From assembly GCA_945875085.1 (NCBI GenBank), contig CAMCJU010000066.1, forward strand, positions 1-5,511: a stretch of DNA of 5,511 nucleotides, in the 5' to 3' direction. This document shows positions 1 through 5,511 of the stretch, one piece after another (the stretch's first letter is position 1; each line of letters begins with the position of its first letter). Both the position numbers and the translations under genes were made by a program. This DNA comes from Candidatus Phycorickettsia trachydisci. GTDB taxonomy: Bacteria > Pseudomonadota > Alphaproteobacteria > Rickettsiales > Rickettsiaceae. The notes beneath the pieces are model-generated. The model was not told where the DNA came from, did no database searches, and saw only the letters and a program-made list of their open reading frames with translations.

Positions 1-807
1 AAATGCGGGCCAATATACGGCGTGAAATCTTAAAATGTCTTTACCAACGACGTGCGCATTTGCAGGCCAATATGCAGAAGATTCTAGCGATTTATCGAAA
101 AAATCTATAGCAGATAGATAAGATGTTAGCGCATCAAGCCAGACGTATATAACATGCTTTTGGTCACCAGGAACAGGTATGCCCCAGGTGATGCCGCTTC
201 TGGAAACCGCCAAATCCCTTAAGCCCGATTTAACAAAGCTGATCACTTCATTAAATCTGTAGTCAGGTTTAACAAAATCACTATTGTGCTTATAAAATTC
301 TAATAAAGGCTCTTGCCACTTTGATAATGCAAAAAAATAGCATGGCTCTTCAACCCACTCAACAGGAGAGCCTGTGGGCGCTAGTTTTTCATCGCTCAAT
401 TCCTTTTCTTCATAAAACGCTTCGTCCCTTATGCTATACCACCCGCAGTACTTACTCAAATAAATATCCCCATTTGCAAGAAGTTTTGACCAAACTGCTT
501 CTACCGCTTGTTTATGTTTTGAACTGGTAGTTCTTAAAAAGACATCATTAGAGGCATTAAGATCGTATGCTAATTTTTGAAAAGTCTGCACTATCTCATC
601 GACAAAAGCCTTAGGTGGCATGCCGGCCTTTTGTGCGCTGCGCTGAATTTTTTGCCCGTGCTCGTCGCTTCCTGTCATAAACATGACATTTATGCCTTTT
701 GCGCGCTTAAACCTGGCAATGATATCGCACACTATTGTGGTATAAGCATGTCCAATATGGGGCTTGTCATTAACATAGTAAATGGGGGAAGTAATATAAT
801 AATGCAT
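1..807 (-). CDS. metG: Methionyl-tRNA synthetase, N-terminal 269 residues (3' end outside window)
   Basis: Cytoplasmic class I aminoacyl-tRNA synthetase that charges tRNA-Met (initiator and elongator) with methionine using ATP. My translation of the minus strand from 807 is open to the left edge, giving 269 codons. It begins MHYYITSPIYYVNDKPHIGH, with the class I HIGH signature at residues 17-20. Further family landmarks follow: TGSDEHGQKIQ, GWYSIRDEAFYEE in the connective-peptide region, SGITWGIPVPGD, YVWLDALTSYLSA, and VVGKDILRFHAVYWP at the edge. The KMSKS loop and the anticodon-binding domain lie outside the window. The connective peptide lacks the paired CxxC knuckles of zinc-binding MetRS, so this is probably a zinc-free form. 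The ATG at 807 is supported by the family N-terminus and by an in-frame TAA only two codons upstream. No strong Shine-Dalgarno sequence is visible. It starts 26 bases after the dnaX stop, so co-transcription is likely. Confidence 0.97.
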   Translation of the reverse strand, partial: MHYYITSPIYYVNDKPHIGHAYTTIVCDIIARFKRAKGINVMFMTGSDEHGQKIQRSAQKAGMPPKAFVDEIVQTFQKLAYDLNASNDVFLRTTSSKHKQAVEAVWSKLLANGDIYLSKYCGWYSIRDEAFYEEKELSDEKLAPTGSPVEWVEEPCYFFALSKWQEPLLEFYKHNSDFVKPDYRFNEVISFVKSGLRDLAVSRSGITWGIPVPGDQKHVIYVWLDALTSYLSAIDFFDKSLESSAYWPANAHVVGKDILRFHAVYWPAF

Positions 808-833
808 TTTTTATCTGAAAAAAGTCTTTATCT

Positions 834-2627
834 TTATTTTATCATAAAGTTAAATAATACATCGCGAAGCTCTGCTTTTGGAAAAAAGGAGGTGATTAAT
901 TTAAAATTTGCATCCAGTACTGCCGCTGCTTTAAGTTTACTCTGCAAAGACTGAGTCCGGCTTGTTATTGTACATGAGACTTGCCAAGATGCTGGCATCC
1001 AACTATTGAGCGCCAAGTCCACCTGATCTTTAATTTGACTACTTATTTTTTCCGCATTTACCTTAAGTACATAAGGCTGGAAAATTATTATTTCACATTT
1101 ATGCATAATAAAGTCATATAAATCAAACATATTATTTTGATGCATATATTTTAAAAAGCCCCCCACAAGGGCGTCGTCCACTTGGCTTGAAACAACCATG
1201 CCTGAAACAACCGCGTTTGAAACCGCCACTTTCGGCGGGGAAATATTTTCAATCTTGCATACTTTATCTGGCGCTACCTTATCTGGCTCAAAGTCAGGCG
1301 CATCCAAGCAACGCTCTTCTGATTTGGTAATTTTTTTAGCAGGTATAGGAATATTCTCTGGAGCATTGATCTGTGAGGCATTATTTTTTGAGATATTACC
1401 TTCTACACAGTTAAGAACTTTTTTTTTATCAAGCTCAGCCTCAATGGCAGCATGAGCGGTAGTATTATTAGCAATTTGATACTGCGCACTTCCTTGCTGC
1501 AACTCAAGGACAGAAGGAATCATGGAGCAATAAATTGCCTTAACAATAAGCATCTCAAAGCTGGCAAGCTGATTTAGACTATGAGTAATTGGGCCTATTT
1601 CTTTATTTAAAATCTGCCATAAAGACGTTAAGAATGCCAAATCTACGCTATGAAGTATTTTTTGTATATCCTGGCGGTATGAATTATAATGCCCCCACTC
1701 ATACGCTGGTATAAGTTTGAGTTTACTTAAAAACGCAATCAGCTCAATCATGGACTGAATTATATTAATAAAATCAAAGTTATTTTGATGTAATTCATCG
1801 ATTAACTCCATAGCCGCGGGGGCTTTTTGCTCTAAAATCAAACTTAAAAAATCAATAGAATGTTTGTAAATATTCAAATCCAGACTTTCGCACGCAATCT
1901 TGGCGCTTATCTTAGTATTTTGCTGCCTGGCTAAAAATGAAGTTTGCTCAAGTAGCACAAGGGCGTCACGCGCAGATCCATCTGCTTTGTATGCGATACT
2001 CTCAAGAGCTTGCTTCTGGTAATCTATCGACTCCTGGGCGCATACATACTCTAGCAACGCTACCAACTCATTAATATTCAAGCGTCTTAGATTGAATTTC
2101 TGACAGCGTGATAAAATAGTTATTGGCACCTTGCTAAGCTCGGTAGTTAATAAAATAAAAATAACATAAGCAGGAGGCTCTTCTAAAGTTTTTAACAGTG
2201 CATTAAAGGCGCTTTTAGAAAGCATGTGGACCTCATCAATGATAAAAACTTTATACCTTCCAAGTAGCGGCATGTATATTGCTTTTTCAATCAAATCGCG
2301 AATGTTATCAACACTTGTATAGCTAGCAGCATCAATTTCCACGATATCTGGATGAGAGTTTGACTTAAATGCTTGGCAATTTGCGCATTCTTGACAGCTG
2401 CAAACCAAGTCTTTGACAATCTTTTGATCGGTGCAGTTAATTGTTTGAGCTACAATCCTTGCTGAGGTAGTTTTGCCAATTCCCCTAATGCCAGTAAATA
2501 AAAAGCTACTAACTAATTGATTTTTTTGTATTGAATAATTTAGAATTTTCGTAAGAACTTCTTGACCAAAAACATCAGCTAGTAATTTTGGCCTATATTT
2601 ACGAGCAAAAGAAATATATTGAAACAT
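834..2627 (-). CDS. dnaX: DNA polymerase III subunit tau/gamma (clamp-loader ATPase), 597 aa
   Basis: Motor subunit of the replicative clamp loader; it uses ATP to load the beta clamp, and its full-length tau form links the loader to polymerase and helicase. It starts MFQYISFARKYRP, the family N-terminus. The P-loop is GIRGIGKTT (46-54). A zinc module is formed by C65, C78, C81 and C84, with a longer first gap than in E. coli. Walker B is FIIDEVHML (about 128-136), sensor 1 is LLTTE (159-163), the SRC arginine-finger motif is 173-175, and sensor 2 is GSARDAL (217-223). The collar domain III spans about 225-370. A low-complexity linker (about 375-483) leads to a C-terminal domain (about 484-597) ending with an FPKAEL segment like that of alphaproteobacterial tau proteins. 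An A9 tract encodes K401-K403 and may produce a short gamma form. The ATG at 2627 fits the family although no clear Shine-Dalgarno precedes it. ffs lies upstream and metG downstream; the usual ybaB-recR pair does not follow. Confidence 0.98.
   Translation of the reverse strand: MFQYISFARKYRPKLLADVFGQEVLTKILNYSIQKNQLVSSFLFTGIRGIGKTTSARIVAQTINCTDQKIVKDLVCSCQECANCQAFKSNSHPDIVEIDAASYTSVDNIRDLIEKAIYMPLLGRYKVFIIDEVHMLSKSAFNALLKTLEEPPAYVIFILLTTELSKVPITILSRCQKFNLRRLNINELVALLEYVCAQESIDYQKQALESIAYKADGSARDALVLLEQTSFLARQQNTKISAKIACESLDLNIYKHSIDFLSLILEQKAPAAMELIDELHQNNFDFINIIQSMIELIAFLSKLKLIPAYEWGHYNSYRQDIQKILHSVDLAFLTSLWQILNKEIGPITHSLNQLASFEMLIVKAIYCSMIPSVLELQQGSAQYQIANNTTAHAAIEAELDKKKVLNCVEGNISKNNASQINAPENIPIPAKKITKSEERCLDAPDFEPDKVAPDKVCKIENISPPKVAVSNAVVSGMVVSSQVDDALVGGFLKYMHQNNMFDLYDFIMHKCEIIIFQPYVLKVNAEKISSQIKDQVDLALNSWMPASWQVSCTITSRTQSLQSKLKAAAVLDANFKLITSFFPKAELRDVLFNFMIK
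1185..1229 (-). repeat. Three 15-base tandem units in the DnaX linker (VAVSN/AVVSG/MVVSS)
   Basis: Three imperfect 15-base units, each containing a TTTCA core on the coding strand, encode residues 467-481 as three five-residue blocks ending V-S-x. They lie at the end of the low-complexity linker, just before the C-terminal tau domain. They look like in-frame micro-duplications that lengthened a flexible tether; no separate function is claimed. Confidence 0.65.
1260..1286 (-). repeat. Two-copy 15-base tandem duplication in the DnaX linker (PDKVA-PDKV)
   Basis: Two adjacent near-identical 15-base units encode residues 448-456, PDKVAPDKV. The copies differ by synonymous and flanking changes. 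The 15-base period is the same as in the neighbouring VxVSx array, which suggests that this linker evolves by short in-frame slippage duplications. Confidence 0.6.
1419..1427 (-). promoter_or_regulatory. A9 slippery tract in dnaX, candidate site for gamma-subunit production
   Basis: Nine consecutive A residues on the coding strand encode Lys401-403, just after domain III. One extra A in the mRNA, or a -1 ribosomal shift, gives KKK-S-S and then TAA at 1413-1411 (a 405-residue product). One missing A gives KKK-F-L-T-V and then TAG at 1405-1403 (407 residues). Either product would be a gamma-like protein holding the ATPase and collar domains without the tau tail, comparable to the 431-residue E. 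coli gamma. Slippage at A-runs in dnaX is known, as in Thermus thermophilus. A GAGG lies 11 bases upstream and could act as a frameshift-stimulating Shine-Dalgarno. No strong downstream stem-loop is seen. Function here is inferred. Confidence 0.6.
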
Positions 2628-2661
2628 ATTGGCTGGAAATGCACTGACTCGGCTTACTCAC

Positions 2662-2687
2662 TTAAATCAAAGTTAAGATATAGTTAA
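2662..2687 (-). promoter_or_regulatory. Candidate double CtrA box upstream of dnaX (TTAA-N7-TTAA-N7-TTAA)
   Basis: Three TTAA tetramers start at plus-strand positions 2662, 2673 and 2684, exactly 11 bases apart. On the coding strand the first pair reads TTAA-N7-TTAAC, the full consensus for CtrA, the OmpR-type cell-cycle response regulator of Alphaproteobacteria that is conserved in Rickettsiales. The array lies 35-60 bases before the dnaX start codon and after the end of ffs, so it would act on dnaX (and probably metG) rather than ffs. I could not place a convincing -10/-35 pair for dnaX near it. Because the DNA is AT-rich and two of the three sites sit in a tandem repeat, the call is tentative. 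Confidence 0.45.
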
Positions 2688-2692
2688 GATAT
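2671..2692 (-). repeat. Perfect 11-base tandem direct repeat in the dnaX leader
   Basis: The plus-strand unit AGTTAAGATAT occurs twice back to back (2671-2681 and 2682-2692) with no mismatch. One unit is about one helical turn, so any protein bound to both would sit on the same DNA face. It overlaps the candidate CtrA boxes and contains two of their three TTAA half-sites. Confidence 0.9.
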
Positions 2693-2697
2693 AATTG

Positions 2698-2713
2698 AAA
2701 AAATAGCCGATAC
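2698..2713 (-). terminator. Probable ffs 3' end: closing helix followed by T6
   Basis: The 3' arm of the SRP RNA closing helix (GTATCGGCTAT) runs directly into six T residues on the coding strand (2703-2698). The pairing arm lies about 70 bases upstream, so this is not a classical local hairpin. Termination may therefore be partial, with some readthrough into dnaX. Confidence 0.45.
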
Positions 2714-2791
2714 TAACCCGCGTCCAAAACTTATGGCTGCTCCCTCTCAGACCTGACCAAATTCATAATATATGCGCAAAGCATCGGCTAT
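2703..2791 (-). ncRNA. ffs: Signal recognition particle RNA, small bacterial (4.5S) type, about 89 nt
   Basis: RNA scaffold of the signal recognition particle; it binds Ffh and promotes co-translational targeting of inner-membrane proteins through FtsY. The coding strand carries the hallmark domain IV sequence in two abutting pieces, GGTCAGGTCTGAGAG and GGAGCAGCC. This matches the E. coli core, with the apical tetraloop GAGA (a GNRA loop) closed by U-G in place of GGAA closed by C-G. The two ends pair: ATAGCCGAT at the 5' end with ATCGGCTAT at the 3' end, nine perfect pairs extendable through G-U, C-G and U-A. The ends given are those of this helix and may be off by a few bases. Its place directly upstream of dnaX is a recurrent bacterial arrangement (for example the Bacillus SRP RNA gene), which supports the call. 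Confidence 0.95.
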
Positions 2792-2942
2792 CTAATAGAG
2801 TACTACTTTTTTCTTATTTCTTCAAGAGGATTTTATGCTAAAACAATAGCTTGATTTTCCAGGCACAAGGAATAGAGCTTCCCTTTAACTATCTCCGCAG
2901 TTCAAACTAGCATTCAAGCAACTACTTATGAAGAAGGATTAT
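2792..2942. other. Spacer between virB6-like stop and ffs
   Basis: This 151-base spacer holds the ffs promoter. I see no credible ORF or tRNA. A short imperfect hairpin (AAGGAA/TTCCCT arms, 2867-2884) is not followed by a T-run on the minus strand, so the virB6-like transcript has no clear intrinsic terminator and may read through into ffs. Confidence 0.6.
2797..2825 (-). promoter_or_regulatory. Sigma70-type promoter for ffs
   Basis: On the minus strand TTGAAG (2825-2820) and TACTCT (2802-2797) are separated by exactly 17 bases. Seven bases past the -10 falls at about 2790, which coincides with the start of the SRP RNA closing helix. The -35 matches TTGACA at four of six positions. The -10 keeps the T, the A and the last T. 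The independent agreement of spacing and RNA 5' end makes this convincing. Confidence 0.65.
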
Positions 2943-5511
2943 TCAGGAGGGATCTTTGCCAGGTGATTTCATAGAGCCCACCCCTTTGGCTAAAGGTTTT
3001 TCAATGGCATCTGATGCAAGGTCTTGGGCTGATTTTATACTCTGCCCGCCTCCAAAAATTTTACTACATATCTCGCTAGATACGCTAGAATATTTCAGAG
3101 TAGTAAATGCAATAATAAACATCGCTGCTACATGAGATAAAGATGCCCCAAAAGAGGAATTCATGGCATCATATCCCCATGGACCGTACCAATACATACA
3201 AAAAAGTGGCATCGTTTCTAGAGATTTTAATATCGGAACAAATGAGCCGATAAACGGCACGCTAAAGGTCATAGAACATTTCCAGCAAACACTGTATCCA
3301 AGAACGTAATCTACATATATTAAAAATATTTTTGTAAGTACTGAAATTCCAATAAAGAAAATTACTGGCTCAAACATATAGCGCACCACAAACTTTACCC
3401 AGTTCTCAAAAAGGCCGTGAGTAACTTTAAAGAGCATAAAAACCAAAAATATTGGCGCTAAACTTATCAATATGGCAAGGCCAACATAGGACATAACGTA
3501 GACAACTATAAATTCCATTATTACTATCAGAAATACTATAATAGATATAGAAATTATCAGAAATGTAATTACCGCAGTAATGCCTGAGCCAAGTTGAGCC
3601 GCAAGCTGAAGGACAAAGATTTTAGAGGCAAATTTATCGTAAATTTCAAAGAAAAACCGGTCTAAATTTTGCCCTACATTTCCTTGCAAGCCGTTGATTG
3701 ATCCCATAATTTGATCTCCAGAGCTAAATACCAAATCAAAAACATATTCATTGAAGAAATTAAATGTATTATCGTTTATCAATCCTCCTACAATAATAAC
3801 CTTTACAAGTCTTTCAAGAAAATCAAGTTGGTTTATTTTTACCATACCAAAAGTAAACTGCATGCCAAGAATTACAACATAAATACCAAGCATAGCCTTA
3901 ATGGAAGTAAAAAGATTGCCGCATGTCGCGTCTTTTTGGCCATCCCCTCGACAAATTAAGTTTTGGAAAATTTGCTGTGACATCGCCCTAATTTGCTTAG
4001 CAAACTCTGTAATTATAGAAAAAATACCTTCGCCGGTTTCGTGCCTTTTTGGCTTTGGGGAGGTCTTGCTAAAGGCTATATTGTATACTCCAGTGCTATT
4101 TTTATAATCAGCTAAATTATTCTCAACACGCATCCATAAATATCCAGTATCGTATGCTAGAGCATTGCTAGTTTGTTTATCGAAATTCAAAACTTTTGAG
4201 CCAGCAGCAAGCGAGGGAGTCTTGTTTGGGTCATGCTCACTATCTAGTATTAAATATCTAATCTGTCCTTTATTTGCATATTTAGTCGCCCCTTTATCTT
4301 GGTATGGCGTAGACCAGTACTCGCCATCTTGTCTATAACAGCTAGTATGCTTTAAGTAAACGGTATATCCTCCCGTATATTTAGTGCTATTTTGAAAGTT
4401 GTGAAAATATACAGCAAAATAATTTTGGCCATCTTTGCCCTTAGGTAGCTCATGTATTCTATCTTCAAATATGACCCTTGTACTTAATGTCCTTAAGGCT
4501 GACCCATTTAATTCTTCAGGGGAAATATCTGGCTTATCCTCGATTATTTCTAGCGCTTTAGGAGCTAATTTGTTATTGCTGGAGGTGTTTACAATCGTAT
4601 AGTAGAGTCCGCTGAATGTTTTAGTATTTTTTCCACTTGCGTCTTGCGCCTGGAATGCAAACCACGACTTCTCATCATTTTCAGAAATCAGACCAGCGCA
4701 ACTATCAATACCGCCAAGTAAATCTTGGGGGGTGAAAATTTTTGTATTGCTAGTGTAAATTTTATCAAACGAATATATGTCAGGTAGCGATATGGTTGAG
4801 CTAATTCTACATGAAGAATCGTAGCTAAACGATTTTGCAGGGCAAGGCGATCCTGACTCACAATCGTCATAACCTTGTGAATTTATGCGACATAAGCAAG
4901 TAACATTTGGATCTTGGCAGCGCGCATCAGTGTCTTGAGGATTATCATCACACCCCTTAACGCTGGCAGTCTGATCGCATTTGCGAAATTGCTTAAGTTT
5001 TTGCTCTGACTTGCAAGTTGTAGTAAAGTCTGCGCCAACATAGGGCGAAAATCTATTACAGGCTGGATGGAAAGCTTTTCCCTTGCCATCAAGACCTTTA
5101 TCACAATCAACAATCTTATTTCTTCCTTTTCCAGGAGCTCTACTCTGCATAGAAGATGAATTTTCGCCAACGGTAATTTTAACCTTATCTCCATTTTCCA
5201 TCTTTGCAAGATAGATATAGCCTTTAGTTTTTGTCGGATCAAGAGTTATCGACAATCCACCTTCGTGCAATAGGTCTACTTGCGGTATGGGGCGAGCATC
5301 CTGAGAATAAGTAGACCCACATAAGCTGACATTACCATTTATAGCAAAGATCAGCTCATCCCCTTTAATTATGTTGCTATCAACCTTAAGCCATTTAGCA
5401 TATCTAGTATTATCTAAGCAGCTATTGTCTTGCTGGCACGGAATATCTTCGTATCTACCACTTGCTCTTAAAGATACACTGCTAGAGTAAGAGGAACTTC
5501 CATTTGGATCG
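2943..5511 (-). CDS. VirB6/TrbL-family type IV secretion inner-membrane protein, large rickettsial type (5' end outside window)
   Basis: VirB6 is the polytopic inner-membrane channel component of P-type type IV secretion systems. The frame is open from the right edge to TGA at 2945-2943, giving 855 visible residues (numbered here from the edge); the true start lies beyond. Residues 1 to about 530 are hydrophilic and cysteine-rich, with 18 Cys (11 of them between 136 and 234) and Ser/Thr/Asn-rich stretches, which suits an exported, disulfide-bonded domain. The last 40% is the VirB6 core, with about six hydrophobic segments (roughly 535-555, 567-586, 640-668, 670-693, 713-737, 793-808). It includes FGMVKINQLDFLERLVK and a CWKC motif at 742-745 in a loop. 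A short Gly/Ser/Lys-rich tail ends in GKDPS. Ordinary VirB6 is about 300 residues; tandem, N-terminally extended copies are typical of Rickettsiales. An internal TTG at 5270 is not a credible start because the frame continues for 80 residues upstream with more cysteines. The paralogue number cannot be assigned. Confidence 0.88.
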   Translation of the reverse strand, partial: DPNGSSSYSSSVSLRASGRYEDIPCQQDNSCLDNTRYAKWLKVDSNIIKGDELIFAINGNVSLCGSTYSQDARPIPQVDLLHEGGLSITLDPTKTKGYIYLAKMENGDKVKITVGENSSSMQSRAPGKGRNKIVDCDKGLDGKGKAFHPACNRFSPYVGADFTTTCKSEQKLKQFRKCDQTASVKGCDDNPQDTDARCQDPNVTCLCRINSQGYDDCESGSPCPAKSFSYDSSCRISSTISLPDIYSFDKIYTSNTKIFTPQDLLGGIDSCAGLISENDEKSWFAFQAQDASGKNTKTFSGLYYTIVNTSSNNKLAPKALEIIEDKPDISPEELNGSALRTLSTRVIFEDRIHELPKGKDGQNYFAVYFHNFQNSTKYTGGYTVYLKHTSCYRQDGEYWSTPYQDKGATKYANKGQIRYLILDSEHDPNKTPSLAAGSKVLNFDKQTSNALAYDTGYLWMRVENNLADYKNSTGVYNIAFSKTSPKPKRHETGEGIFSIITEFAKQIRAMSQQIFQNLICRGDGQKDATCGNLFTSIKAMLGIYVVILGMQFTFGMVKINQLDFLERLVKVIIVGGLINDNTFNFFNEYVFDLVFSSGDQIMGSINGLQGNVGQNLDRFFFEIYDKFASKIFVLQLAAQLGSGITAVITFLIISISIIVFLIVIMEFIVVYVMSYVGLAILISLAPIFLVFMLFKVTHGLFENWVKFVVRYMFEPVIFFIGISVLTKIFLIYVDYVLGYSVCWKCSMTFSVPFIGSFVPILKSLETMPLFCMYWYGPWGYDAMNSSFGASLSHVAAMFIIAFTTLKYSSVSSEICSKIFGGGQSIKSAQDLASDAIEKPLAKGVGSMKSPGKDPS

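Noticed and set aside
577..954. Plus-strand 125-codon ORF
   Set aside because: It lies opposite the start of metG and the end of dnaX, both certain from motifs; its translation shows no recognisable family features.
1331..1337. Second A-run (A7) in dnaX as another slippage site
   Set aside because: The -1 frame after it stays open for over ten codons and the tract is shorter than A9, so it is a much weaker candidate.
1198..1455. Plus-strand 85-codon ORF
   Set aside because: Antisense to the low-complexity DnaX linker; its Ser/Thr/Ala-rich composition reflects the repeats on the other strand.
2867..2884. Hairpin as a terminator of the virB6-like gene
   Set aside because: Six pairs at most including a wobble, and no T-run on either strand next to it.
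3711..4107. Two overlapping plus-strand ORFs opposite the VirB6 membrane region
   Set aside because: Lys/Asn/Ile-rich translations antisense to a supported gene, with no independent evidence.
4883..5242. Minus-strand 119-codon ORF overlapping the virB6-like gene in another frame
   Set aside because: Shadow of the cysteine-rich domain; no ribosome-binding site or family resemblance, and the virB6 frame is continuous through it.
5268..5270. TTG as the start codon of the virB6-like gene
   Set aside because: The same frame is open for 80 more codons to the window edge and contains three further cysteines in the same style, so the real start lies outside.

Overview
The window looks like chromosomal DNA from a low-GC alphaproteobacterium, most probably a member of the Rickettsiales. 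The evidence is a very large VirB6-family protein with a long exported N-terminal domain, as in the expanded rickettsial P-type (vir/rvh) type IV secretion loci; an alphaproteobacterial-looking MetRS and DnaX; and a small SRP RNA placed directly upstream of dnaX. The genus cannot be fixed from this sequence alone.

Everything recognisable is on the minus strand. In transcription order (right to left) it holds: a 5'-truncated virB6-like gene (2943 to the right edge); a 151-base spacer carrying a good sigma70-type promoter; the SRP RNA gene ffs (about 2791-2703), whose closing helix runs into six T residues; a 75-base dnaX leader with three TTAA half-sites at exact 11-base spacing, matching the CtrA recognition pattern TTAA-N7-TTAA(C); dnaX (2627-834), encoding the DNA polymerase III tau/gamma subunit; and, 26 bases later, metG (807 to the left edge, 3'-truncated), encoding methionyl-tRNA synthetase. 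No stretch over 300 bases lacks a gene.

ffs, dnaX and metG are housekeeping genes for membrane-protein targeting, replication clamp loading and translation. The virB6-like gene belongs to a secretion system whose other parts should lie beyond the right edge. dnaX and metG are close enough to share a transcript.

The points most worth following are: an A9 tract in dnaX exactly where the gamma form would end, with stop codons close by in both other frames; the phased TTAA array before dnaX; and the cysteine-rich exported domain of the VirB6-like protein. I see no CRISPR array, insertion sequence, tRNA or wholly new system.
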